Made by a program: the position numbers and the translations under genes. Under the pieces are notes generated by a model that searched no databases, was not told the DNA's origin, and worked only from the letters and a program-made list of their open reading frames with translations. This document shows, piece after piece, positions 53,724-63,095 of a DNA stretch of 64,000 bases. Origin of the DNA: Prorocentrum cordatum (Eukaryota; Sar; Dinophyceae; Prorocentrales; Prorocentraceae); the NCBI GenBank assembly GCA_963575745.1, contig CAUYUJ010021171.1, positions 62,001 to 126,000 on the forward strand, in the 5' to 3' direction. Every line of letters begins with the position of its first letter. Positions within the stretch are counted from its first letter, which is position 1.

Positions 53724-53770
53724 CAATAATAATAATAATAATAACAAATGATGATAATAATAATAACACC
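53693..53770. repeat. (ATA)n
   Basis: AAT/ATA trinucleotide tract with A-rich flanks. Confidence 0.95.
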
Positions 53771-53958
53771 CTTATAAAAAAAAGACACAAACAACAAAAA
53801 AAACGTTGCCCATGGGGCCCAGCCCACGCACAACTCTCCTCGCACCGGGTCCTGGCAGCGCACTCTTCTGCGGCGCGTGCCCAGGACTATGCGGCCTCAA
53901 GCTGGCGAAGAGCTCGCTTTGCCGACTCTTAAAATTTATCTGAACACGCCAGCTTCCA

Positions 53959-54110
53959 TTACGTCGGGCATGTCCTCCTACAGGCGGATTTTGTAGGAAA
54001 CTAGACCCTAGTTGCTAAAACGTAGGATAATCCAAGATTAAAAAATGTCCCCATACTATTGTTTGCAGCTTTTGAATATTCCTCCTGTATGGGGGCCACG
54101 CCCGATTTAC
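53959..54110 (+). mobile_element. MITE E: short TIR element with exact 8-bp target duplication
   Basis: 152 bp. Left TTACGTCGGGCATGTCCTCC, right end CCTCCTGTATGGGGGCCACG then CCCGATTTAC. Flanked by exact AGCTTCCA (53,951-53,958 and 54,111-54,118). The right boundary reads TTTACAG over the duplication, a good 3' splice-site shape. Confidence 0.9.
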
Positions 54111-54234
54111 AGCTTCCAACGCGCTCGCCCCCGATTTCTTTCTGACTCGAGCCGGACCTAGCGCGTCGACAAGCATCCGCCCCGAGCGGTCCCCCACCAC
54201 CCAGGTCCCACGACGCAACAAGAAGAGACGCCCC

Positions 54235-54590
54235 CAGGGCCTCTTGGGCCGTCTTGTGGGGTTCCGTGAGCCCCACAAAACGACCCTTTTGGGCCGTTTT
54301 GGGCCCTCTTGGGTCTGTCTTGGGCTGTCTTAGGGGCTCCTCGGGGGGCGTCTGGGGCATTGTGAAGACAAAGCAAGCGAGTATGCTGAAAATGTAAATT
54401 TGACGGAAGGAATGGGCCGATTTGTGCCTCTTGAAGGCCCTCTTGGGGCCCGCTTCAAGCCATTTCGGGCCTTCTTCGGGCGCTGTTTGGCGTTTTGGGG
54501 CCCTGTTGGGCCTCGCTGAGGCTGTCTTGTGGGCCTCTTGGGTTGTCATTGGGGCCTCTTGGGTTTTCTTGGGCGGGTTCGTGGACCCCA
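54235..54590. repeat. CTTTTGGGCCGTTTTGGG degenerate array
   Basis: Two blocks (54,235-54,350 and 54,425-54,590) of the GGGCCCTCTTGGG motif. Confidence 0.75.
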
Positions 54591-54654
54591 CAAGACGCCA
54601 TGGGCGGCCATGTCAACCAGTGGCAACACCCCACCCCCGCCCCGGGGCCGACTC

Positions 54655-54705
<51 letters not shown>

Positions 54706-54735
54706 CATACATATATATATATATATGTATACATA
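54655..54735. repeat. (TA)n / (CATATA)n
   Basis: Long TA runs. From 54,740 to 55,560 no gene is recognised; both strands have open but unfamiliar frames. Confidence 0.95.
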
Positions 54736-55597
54736 CATATACACACACACACTAAAAGACGAACGTTCGCGCAAAGAAAAAAAAACGGCGCCGCATCACC
54801 GATGGCTTCCCGATGCGACCACTGTACTCTACTTTGTTCTGACCCCCAAAAAAAGCGGTGGAGGGGCGGGGGTTCTCGACCCAACTCGTCCCACTCCAAC
54901 GGAGCAGTCTTCATCCTTCTTCCCCCCTTGCAAGTTCTGGGCCACGGAGCGATCCACTCTTTTTTCATGGGCAATGCGCCCAACTGCCTGGAACAATCTC
55001 GCTTGTTGTTTCCTGGACGTCCTCCGACAAATCGCAAACCAAATATGTGAACGACCCCAGAGTGCTGGCTCCCCTGGCCTCGTAGTTTCCCTCGACCAGA
55101 GCCCAACGTCTCCCTCGAAATTCCTCTGGCGAGACGCAGCACATAATTTGCCATATCCTCCAACACGTCCAGCTCAAAACAGGGCGCTCAAGGAATCGTT
55201 CGCGCAATTCGCGTCGTTGAACCATCATGTTGACCATCCCTGCTTAGCCCTGAAATGGTGATGCCGCTGCTCCCTTAAACAATTGCCCCCCTTTCCCTGT
55301 TCATAATTCCGACTACCTCAAATGCTGTGACGCGCTCGCCCCGTGGAGCTCCCGCTTCACTGCCCCAGTCTGCGCGAAACTGCCTGCGCAAACTCACATG
55401 TCGCATTGGAACCATTGTCCACCTGCACGTGTCGATCCTTATCCCACTATCTAACGATATGCTTGCCCACCTGGCATTCTCCATTCCATTCTAGACGCCA
55501 ACACATCACCAACCGAGTCAAGTACGGTTCTGGCATGTGTAAAAAGATGATCACGGTCTTCTGGTACCCGTATATATATATACATATATATATATAT

Positions 55598-55798
55598 AGC
55601 CCGCCCCGATTCGACGAGTGCCATAACAGAAATGATGACAGCAAAAAACGTGACAGACGATGGGCAACTCGCTTCTTCTTCATCATATGTGTGAAGCACG
55701 AGCCAGGCGCCGGCAGGATGCACTGCCGGAGACGAGAGGTTCAGGCATTGACCACCGAAACGCGTAGCAGGCGAGGCACATACAGATGAGGCCCCAAA
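55598..55798 (-). repeat. Split direct repeat B2
   Basis: 201 bp, AGCCCGCCCCGATTCGACGA on the + strand, gap-free match to B1 at an offset of 348 with about 15 differences. The outer edge meets a (TA)n tract. Confidence 0.85.
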
Positions 55799-55847
55799 GA
55801 AGAAGGACGAAATCAAAAGATTCAAGTGAGGGCGGAATGCGGGTGGG

Positions 55848-55946
55848 TGCCCTTGAGCACAGATGCCAGCGGAAAGCGCGGGCTGGCATTCGGGAAGTGC
55901 GGCACTCTCAACCCAGGGCTCTGCATAACGCTGCGAAAAATGTCCA
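55848..55946 (-). repeat. Split direct repeat A2
   Basis: 99 bp containing GAGCACAGATGCCAGCGGAA, five differences from A1 at an offset of exactly 6,000. It shares its last A with B1, so B1 and A2 are contiguous. Confidence 0.9.
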
Positions 55947-56146
55947 GCCCGCCCCGATTCGACGAGTGCCAGAACAGAAATGATGACAGCAGAAGACGTG
56001 ACATACGATGGGCAACTCGCTTCTTCTTCATCATGTGTGCGAGGCACGAGCCAGGCGCCGGCAGGCTACACTGCCGGAGACGAGAGGCACAGGCATTGAC
56101 CACCGAAACATGTTGCAGGCGAGGCACATACAGATGAGGTCCCAAA
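55946..56146 (-). repeat. Split direct repeat B1
   Basis: 201-bp copy of B2. It lies between the end of the methyltransferase-like domain and A2. Confidence 0.85.
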
Positions 56147-56239
56147 CCCCATAAGGAAGTACTGGCCAGGGAGCGGTAGCGACAGGGCCGAAGAGTTCAA
56201 AAGGCAGCTCGATGTATTTAAGAAGGCGACTTGCATATC

Positions 56240-56960
56240 AAGTCAGCCATGGCCTGCCTAGGCCTCTGCAATACAGCGTCTCTGACAATTCTAGCCAACG
56301 CCGTGCACAGTTTAGCGGGGTAGGCGGCAGCCAATGCAGTGTATTTACAGCCCTCAGGGGCCTGGCCTGTGAGAATTGTATGTCTGTTGCCAGTGCGAGA
56401 GCAAATCCCCCTGCGGCCTTCGCAATGCCGAACAAGACCGAAGAGCGGTCCTGTCTGCCAAGCCGCGATCCTGGTGCGTTTCTGCCAGGAGGTCCCGAAT
56501 TGACATTGGTCAAAAATCGCATACACGGGCGTTCTTTGAGATAATGAGGAACGCAAGAGGCGCGGCATGCCAGATTAAAGAGCTGGCGGGATTTTCAAGC
56601 AGCACTGGTATGTCAAGCGCGCAGCACAAACGGATGATGCGGCATGTGAAGTAAAAAGAAGCGCTGCCTGCGGCCAGCCTCGTGGCCTCAGAACTTGAGA
56701 GGCCGCTGATGCCCATAGCCTGGGAGCGAGTCCTGAGCGGCTTCCGGAGAGCCCGCGACCACGTCGTGCACGGCGTTCCGAAGAAACTGCCGCGACTGCG
56801 CGGCTGCGGAGCCAGCCGGTCACTACCTGCTCGACGTCGCGGCAGAGGAGGTCTTCCAAAGGCGACTGCCGAACGTCCAAGCCGAGCGCCGAGAGGCCCA
56901 GGCGACGGGCGGCAGCAGCGAAATGCCCGCTGCCGCTGAAGAGTTCCAGCGCGACGCGCC
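56240..56960 (-). pseudogene. C5-methyltransferase-like domain of the retroelement
   Basis: Minus-strand motifs in order: VALELFSGSGHFAAAARRLG (SAM motif I, near 56,946), ALGLDVRQSPLEDLL, then in a second frame FFGTPCTTWSRAL (Pro-Cys loop, 56,776-56,759), LDIPVLLENPASSLIW (ENP as motif IV, near 56,596), ISKNARVCDF, and in a third frame DQCQFGTSWQKRTRIAAW, GICSRTGNRH and AAYPAKLCTALARIV. The second break is one extra T in a T5 run next to the CDF/DQC junction (about 56,511). This domain is common in dinoflagellate retroelement proteins I know; its target is not established. Confidence 0.75.
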
Positions 56961-57099
56961 GCCGGCACAGGGGGCCGCGACTGACAGCAGCTCTGAAGCG
57001 TCGCCGCAAGTGATCGGCACGCTCCGAGCCCCGCTGCGGCGGCTGGGTCTGCTCGACGCAGGCGCCAGCGGCGCTGCCGGCAGGGCTGGCTGCGCTCAG

Positions 57100-57411
57100 G
57101 CGCGGCCGGCAAGGCGCCGCCTCACCCGCCTGGGCTTGCTGTGGCTGTCTGGCTCGGACAGAACGATCGGCGCCAGGCCGGCAGGGATGAGCTGATGCAG
57201 CCCGGCGCCGAGGTGCCCCTTCTCGACCAGCAGGCGACAGTGCTGGGTGACCAGGTCGCCGAACGCGTAGACGTCTGGGTGGACCCCCGCTGCCAGCGCG
57301 AACATCCTGTTCAGCTCCGTGAGGGAAAAGCTCCACAGCGGCGTGCCTGAGAAACTGGCGATAGAGGGCCTCCGTGGTCGGCCGCACCGCCATCTGTTCC
57401 AGGAGCGTCAT
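57100..57411 (-). pseudogene. Recombinase-like N-terminal remnant
   Basis: MTLLEQMAVRPTTEALYRQF, then in another frame ALAAGVHPDVYAFGDLVTQH and CRLLVEKGHLGAGLHQLIPA. This resembles the SAM-like core-binding domain that precedes tyrosine recombinase catalytic domains in related elements. The catalytic R...HxxR...Y region is not found before the methyltransferase-like domain begins about 150 bp later, so it appears deleted. Confidence 0.45.
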
Positions 57412-57599
57412 GGAGCCCACCAGCGTCCGCCCGCGCGCCGCTGCCGACGCCAGCGTCACGCGGTGACGCGTCCGGGCTGAGGGCGCAGGCCCCGCCCGTC
57501 GCGGCATGGCCCGCGCCTCGCGCAGGCGCGCGAACAGCAGCACGAGCACCACGGCGCCCATAGCGAGTCCTCGCATGACTGAGCTGACGATGGCCACTG

Positions 57600-60064
57600 A
57601 ACCAGCCGAGCTTCCCTCGGCTGAGGGCATCAGCTGGGTTGCGCTCTGAGGCGATCGAGCGCGCAAAGAGCCTCGAGCCCGTGGCGAGCGACAACGCACA
57701 CAGCTGATTCAAGCGCGACCTCAACTATTGCGACCGAGCCCCCCCCTTCGCGCAGGCGAGGGCCAGGGGGGGGTCGTCGACGAGCGCAACCAAGCGTGCC
57801 CCATGAGCGCCCAAACTGCGGAGCTGATGCCGATATGATGTGACCAGAGCCTCCCCCTCCAAGCATCCTCCCGAGTAATATGCCCAGGGACCTCGCCCAT
57901 CTCCCAGGGGTCGCCCAAGACTGCATCAGGATGAGCCCGCGTAGTGCCACTGGGAGGCTGAGCGAGCACCCCGTTGAATCCCATGAGCTCCTCGTAAGGG
58001 TCCCCGTGCTGGCCCATGGAGTCGCAGGGGTCCTCGTGCTGGCCCATGAGCTCCTCGCAGGGGTCCACGTGCTGGCCCATGAGCTCCCCGCATGGGTCCC
58101 CGTGCTGGCCTTGTGGATCACGACTGGCGTCGAAAGTACCCGAAAATGGCGATGATGCATGGAGGCTTGCAGGGCTGTCATGTTGGACATCTGGCTTCAA
58201 GCGCTCCGAGGTAGAGTGGACGTTAGCCATGTCAACATTTTCTGACACAGGTCGGGGCTGGTCTAGGCCGCCCTCTCGCAATGAACGAATGCGCGCCTGG
58301 TGCCCGCCCTCAACTTTGAACCTCCACCTCTCTGAGCAACGGCCCATGGCGGCACAGGCGGCGCGAGGTGCGCGGCGCCGCATAACCCCGAGCCCGAAAG
58401 GCGAAGCATCGCCGGCAGTCATCGCGCGATGCCAGCCGGAGGCGAGGTCGCAGGACAGGAGGGGCAGCAAATCCCGAATGGTGACCAGCTCTTTTGCCGC
58501 TGAAGCCCATATTATGCCCTGTCTCTCGCCGTGCGCCGCCTCGAAACTGTCGGCGCTGTGGAGCACAGCGAGGGCTTCGCGGCGAATCATAGATGACCAT
58601 GTAACGTGTCCCAAGACTGCTCGCACCATGTGGCCGCTGCACCAGCCCCGACGAAGGAGCCCTGAGATCGCTGCGCGCAGCCGCCAGATGTTGCGCGGCT
58701 TGATGCGTCGGAACCTCCCGTGCTTCAGGCTGAGGCCCAAGAACTCCGCGTCCTGGGCGGCGGGCTCGATCTCGTGCGCTGGCAGCCCTCGGGCGCGAAA
58801 GGCGGCCACGAGCTGTCCCATGACCCGGTCGACCGCGCTCTTGTCAGCGCCGAGGGCCAGGATGTTGTCGACGTAGGCGCCGACGCCAACAGACGCGGGA
58901 TCAGTGACCACCACGCCCGGCTGGCCGTCCAGGGCAGTCATGGCCCTCTCATGGCCGCTCGCAGCTAGGACTGCGCGCGCTGCAGACTGACAGAAGCGCA
59001 GGGCCCACGAGAAACCCATCGGGAGGACGGTCACCATGGGCGTCACGCGCGTGGACGGGTCGAAATCCAGGTCGATTAAGCCCATCTCCTGTAGCGTGGA
59101 CACCGAGATCGAAGGTAAGGTAAACGTCGACTCCATCCCGCAAGGCAGCCGCATGTGGTATAATGCGCACTCCAGGTCGCACGTTGAGATGAACATGCCA
59201 TCAGCGGGGGCCTCGATCGAGCTGAACGAAGCGGCCGAAGGAAGCCCGGTGGCGGGTGAATCCAAAAACTTACAGTTGGCGGCCCGTGTCGAAGATGATG
59301 CGGAGGGCCCCCGACTTCTTCGGGACGAAAAAGAGGCCGACGGAGTGCGGCATGCCGTTGTCTGCCGCAAAGGTGACCATCTGCCTCTGGTACATCTGTA
59401 TCAAAAACTGGCCGTAGATACTTGCGTCACGAACCAGGCCCGGGTCGCAGTAGGGCCCCCGCGGGCAGGCCGACTGCACCAGGGCCTCGGCGGCGCGCTG
59501 ATCTCGGAGCATATGGCTCCGCCATCCCTCCAGCCACGCCCTGTCCTGAGGCTGCACAAGGTCGATCAAGTCGACGGGCGCAGCACTACCAGCGGGCCAT
59601 GCGACACGGTCGCGGACGTAAGGAGATGGCGAGGCGGCGCCAGACCCGCACAGGTTGGCGCAGGAGAGGAGCTCTCGGAGGGCTCCGTCTTGAGCAGCAC
59701 GAATGTCGGTGAACTCGGGCGGCGGTGCGCCCAACTCCTCGATGCTGCTCTCGATGTGCATGATGGCTTGGCGCTGCCCTTCGCGCGCCGGAGCAGTAGG
59801 CGAGGACTCGAAGCCATAGAGCGAATTCAGCGCATTGGTGGCGGCCCGCACGCGATCTTCACGATGGGCACGAAGACCGCGGCGCCGAGCTGAGCGGCGG
59901 CTGACAGGCCCCACCCCGCGTGGAGCTGCAGCCAACGAGACCGGCAGCGGGAAGACGTCGCGCTGGCGACCTGTCCCAAGCGGCCGGGGGCCTGCGGTCA
60001 GAGCCACACTGCTGTCCCAGGGAGAGGCTGGCCCATATGCCCACCCCTGGATCGCCTCAGGCAT
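57600..60064 (-). pseudogene. Retroelement ORF2: reverse transcriptase and RNase H
   Basis: Start ATG 60,062-60,064 overlaps the gag stop as ATGCCTGA. RT motifs: GLFFVPKKSGALRIIFDT, then after a one-base loss near 59,297 CDLECALYHMRLP (catalytic Asp near 59,178), PMGFSWALRFCQS, YVDNIL (near 58,875; YVDN rather than YVDD) and EFLGLSL. RNase H begins with TAGDASPFGLG (near 58,410) and ends, after a further frame change and a TAG, with IASERNPADALSRG (near 57,635). Between them lies an in-frame 11-residue repeat (58,110-57,982). The enzyme would copy the element RNA into DNA. Confidence 0.85.
57982..58110 (-). repeat. In-frame 33-bp minisatellite inside RNase H
   Basis: Four units reading GQHxDPCEELM (11, 11, 10 and 11 residues), each in frame with the ORF. 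On + the unit is GTCCCCGTGCTGGCCCATGA plus CTCCTCGCAGGG. It interrupts the RNase H fold, so it probably expanded after the domain lost function or in a tolerant loop. Confidence 0.85.
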
Positions 60065-61487
60065 CGCCGCTGGGGGTTCCGCCGCCCCCACGGCCTCGAC
60101 GCCCGCGGCCTCGGCCGCCGCGGCCGCGGCCGCCGCGCCCGTCGGCGCTGCCCGATCCCGCAGCGCCAGTCCCAGCAGCCAGCGCACGCCCCTCCCGAGC
60201 CTTACGCCTTTCATTGGCGATGGCCGCCTCACGAGACTTCTCGGCCGCCAGCCAGTCGCGCAGCGCAGGGGCCATGCAGATGCTGCCGCCAGCGTCCTGG
60301 ACGCCGGACAACAAGGCAGCGTCATTGTCGTGCTCGGAGGACGGTGCAAACCTGTCACGGTAGAGCTCCTGGGTCTGCAGCGAACGGCCGACCAGTTCCA
60401 TGGAGGCCAGGTTCGTCGCAGCAGCGTGATCGTACACCACGCCGTACTCGAGCAACCTGCAGCACAAGAAATGCACGTCCACGCCGGGGACCTCCTCGTC
60501 GAGGTACGCCTCGGCCTTCCACTTCAGATGTCGCCCGAGGGGCGTGCCTCCATTGCGGCCTATGTAATTCAGCACCCACAGCCGAGTACGAGGGCCCTTG
60601 AGGGGCCAGTCGGCCCACGGCAGCTCGTGCAAGCGCAGCACCGCAGCCCTGAAGTCGATGTAGTGAACGCCCTGTGGGTCCAGGGTGACTACCTGCATCC
60701 TCGCGTCCCCACCTGGGGCTGCCGCGGCCGCTGCGAGAGCGTTCGCTGGGCCGCCCGCGCCCACGCACGGAGCGCCGGGCGCCCCAGCCAAGGTGGCCAG
60801 CGGGGCGGCGGCTGCGGCAGCGCCGGCAGCAGGGACCGCTGCCTGAAGGGCACCAGCCGCTGGTGTCCCGACCATCGGCGCAAGGGCGCCTCCAGGCAAG
60901 GCCGCCGCGGGCGCAGCGGCGGGCACCAAGGCGCCGGCGGCACCTCCACCAGGAGGTGCTTCTCCGGCCCGAAGGGCCCCTCCTCCGAGCGCCGCCGCGA
61001 GCCCCGCCAGGCCTCCAGCCGCTGGGCCGCCAGCACCGCCCCCTCCGATGGGAGCGGCCGAAGCCGCGACGACGGCGGCGATCACGCGACCGGCGGTGTT
61101 CAGGGCCACGGGGGGGCCTAGGGCCAGGCCAAGCGACGCTCGGGTGGAGCTGGCGGCGTCCGCCACGGCGGTAGGCAGGGGCAACGCCCGAAAGCAATGC
61201 ACCTGATCGCCACCTGTCGCTGCTGAGGCACCCCCCGCCGCTCCGCCCGCGGGGACACACAAGTCCGCGACGTCAATGATGCCGGTGGTGATGGCCTCGT
61301 CGTAACCGTGATCGTCGGGCGTCAAGATGCCCGTGCCAAAGGGGGGAGTGGCCTTGAAAGCCAGGAGGAGGCGCTCGTGCCAGATTCGCGCTCCTCCCAC
61401 CTGGTACCTGATCAGCATGAAGTCGCCCTCGTCAAGCCCGAGGGTGGCGAAGGGATGCCCTGCGGCGGCCGCGGCCGCCGCGGACAT
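60057..61487 (-). CDS. Retroelement gag-like protein, 476 aa, intact frame
   Basis: ATG 61,485-61,487 to TGA 60,057-60,059, uninterrupted. The N-terminus has GLDEGDFMLIRYQ, an Ala/Gly/Pro-rich middle (residues about 105-255) follows, then the conserved core: VVTLDPQGVHYIDFRAAVLR, DWPLKGPRTRLWVLNYIGRN, GGTPLGRHLKWKAEAYLDEE and NLASMELVGRSLQTQELYRD, with a basic RGG-type tail (GRGGRGRGGRGRGRRGRGGG) likely to bind RNA. The core matches proteins I know from dinoflagellate retroelements. It is the only full-length open frame of the element. It starts 4 nt after the upstream ORF and its stop overlaps the ORF2 start. Confidence 0.8.
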   Translation of the reverse strand: MSAAAAAAAGHPFATLGLDEGDFMLIRYQVGGARIWHERLLLAFKATPPFGTGILTPDDHGYDEAITTGIIDVADLCVPAGGAAGGASAATGGDQVHCFRALPLPTAVADAASSTRASLGLALGPPVALNTAGRVIAAVVAASAAPIGGGGAGGPAAGGLAGLAAALGGGALRAGEAPPGGGAAGALVPAAAPAAALPGGALAPMVGTPAAGALQAAVPAAGAAAAAAPLATLAGAPGAPCVGAGGPANALAAAAAAPGGDARMQVVTLDPQGVHYIDFRAAVLRLHELPWADWPLKGPRTRLWVLNYIGRNGGTPLGRHLKWKAEAYLDEEVPGVDVHFLCCRLLEYGVVYDHAAATNLASMELVGRSLQTQELYRDRFAPSSEHDNDAALLSGVQDAGGSICMAPALRDWLAAEKSREAAIANERRKAREGRALAAGTGAAGSGSADGRGGRGRGGRGRGRRGRGGGGTPSGDA

Positions 61488-61491
61488 CGAG

Positions 61492-61788
61492 TCACTGGCT
61501 CTGCAGCTGCGCCCTCACAAGGGCGACTTGTGCACGGGCCTCCTCGAGCCTCTCGAATCGGCTAGCCGTCTGGGTCGGCGCTGGCGGCACGAGCAGCCGC
61601 CCCAAGGCCGCGCCTGCCCCGAGTCCACAGACCAGGGCCAGCAGCACGGCCGACAACGGCCAGGCCCCCGCCGGCGCCGGGCAATCCAGCCGCCGGGCCT
61701 CCTGGCCCGCGCCGCACACCAGCGAGGGCTTGCAGGTGCACGGCGGGCACTCTGCCCGCGCCGTCCAAATGAGCGTCCCCTGTGACAC
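61492..61788 (-). CDS. Retroelement ORF1: small Cys-rich single-pass membrane protein
   Basis: About 98 codons. ECPPCTCKPSLVCGAGQEAR is followed by a transmembrane stretch (AVLLALVCGLGAGAALGRLL) and a basic/coiled tail (RFERLEEARAQVALVRAQLQ). Small Cys-Pro-rich membrane ORFs precede gag in related dinoflagellate elements. An in-frame TAG lies just upstream and there is no ATG before the Cys motif; the first usable codon is GTG (61,786-61,788), so either a near-cognate start is used or the ATG has been lost. Role unknown. Confidence 0.55.
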   Translation of the reverse strand: MSQGTLIWTARAECPPCTCKPSLVCGAGQEARRLDCPAPAGAWPLSAVLLALVCGLGAGAALGRLLVPPAPTQTASRFERLEEARAQVALVRAQLQSQ

Positions 61789-61847
61789 GGTGTGCAGAGC
61801 CTCCTATGCAAGCCACCCGCCGAAACTCATCGAGCGGCCTCACTCAA

Positions 61848-61946
61848 TGCACTTGAGCACAGATGCCAGCGGAAAGCACGGGCTGGCATTCGGGAAGTGC
61901 GGCACTCTCAACCCAGGGCTCTGCATAACGTTGTGAAAACTGTCCA
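61848..61946 (-). repeat. Split direct repeat A1 (5' end of the retroelement)
   Basis: 99 bp, about 95% identical to A2. The outer flank is TATATGTGTAGG. It lies 60 bp upstream of the ORF1 start on the minus strand, so it probably includes the element's transcription start. Confidence 0.85.
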
Positions 61947-63095
61947 TATATGTGTAGGTTGCAGTGTGAGCCCCATGTTCTAACAAACCTGAGTGGCCTT
62001 TTGCGGGAAGAAGCCAACAACGGCACAGAAATGTGGTCGATCAGGCTGCAGCTGCCGTTCGCGTTGTAGCATGGTGATGACACTGTGTCCCGCCATTTTG
62101 ACGAAAACAAAAGAAATGTTCCTCCATCGTCTCTCTACTTCTCGCGACTGCTCCCATGGATGTCGTTTTTGTGTAACTCCCAGTTCAATGTCGGATTCTC
62201 CAACATTGAGCCTCTGACCTTCTTGTCTGCTCGATCCAATCCCATTTTTGACGTCCACTATCACAAACACGATGGCCGAATGGGTGGACTTGCGAACCTA
62301 TTGAAACGCTCATCGAAACAGCTTCTCACAACATGATGGATAATTTGGTGCGAGTGGTTTCGGTGGCCAATGGAATGTCATACACTCAAGTGGAACTCCC
62401 CGGATCGGAAATACACTCGCGTCCCCTTTCCCCGCATCAGCTATTGAGGTGTGTCCATCCTTCTCTACGGAATATGTATGGAGCCATCTGCGAGGGAGGA
62501 GGAACGCGCAACCCGCGCTATTGTTGCTGAACTTTGCATGTCTCCATCCAGCAATGATAGGTGTCCTGTCCATCACCCTGGACAACCTGTAATCCTCATC
62601 CATGTAAGCCTTCGTGCACGTTCCCTGCAACCCGATCATTCCACAGTTCGGGGCCGCTGTCGCGATGTCCTCCAGCCCAAGGTGAGGCCGAACACACAAC
62701 ATTTCACGGACGACTGGCAAGCGTGAGAGTCATGCTGCTAGCCAGCAGCTGGGTAATAACATTAGCCTGGCGAAAGACCCAACCAGGCGCAGCTGCGAAT
62801 ACCGCCACGGGAGGTGCGACGCAGGGGGGCACCCACAGTCCATATTGCGCGCGGCACAGCCTCCGCTCTCGTAGGCAACGCGCCGCAAGAAGGACGAGCG
62901 CGACGCAGGCGGCGGTTGCGGGGAGCGGAGCGGGAGGGTCGACTCATCAGCTCGATCACCCGTTCTGTGGGGCCTGACAAACTGGGAGCACAGATCCGAG
63001 AGCACTCACAAAACGACCGGCAGCTGCCGAATGGAATCCGGGCAGCGGGGGGAGCGACGACAGGAAAGGTGCGCAAGCCTGGCCCGCGCCATTAT
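61947..63095. other. Unassigned interval
   Basis: Unique-looking, lower GC to about 62,700, then GC-rich. No gene, repeat or RNA recognised on either strand. Confidence 0.4.

Larger units (their letters stand above)
55598..61946 (-). mobile_element. Ngaro/PAT-like retroelement with split direct repeats (decayed)
   Basis: Read on the minus strand, the order is A1 (61,946-61,848), membrane ORF, gag, RT/RNase H, recombinase-like N-terminal remnant, methyltransferase-like domain, B1 (56,146-55,946), A2 (55,946-55,848), a 49-bp spacer, B2 (55,798-55,598). A1 and A2 are 99 bp and about 95% identical; B1 and B2 are 201 bp and about 92% identical. A1-ORFs-B1-A2-B2 is the split-direct-repeat layout described for Ngaro and PAT elements, which use a tyrosine recombinase and leave no target duplication; none is seen here. 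Both outer flanks are TA-rich. Frameshifts and a missing recombinase core make it defective. Confidence 0.8.
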
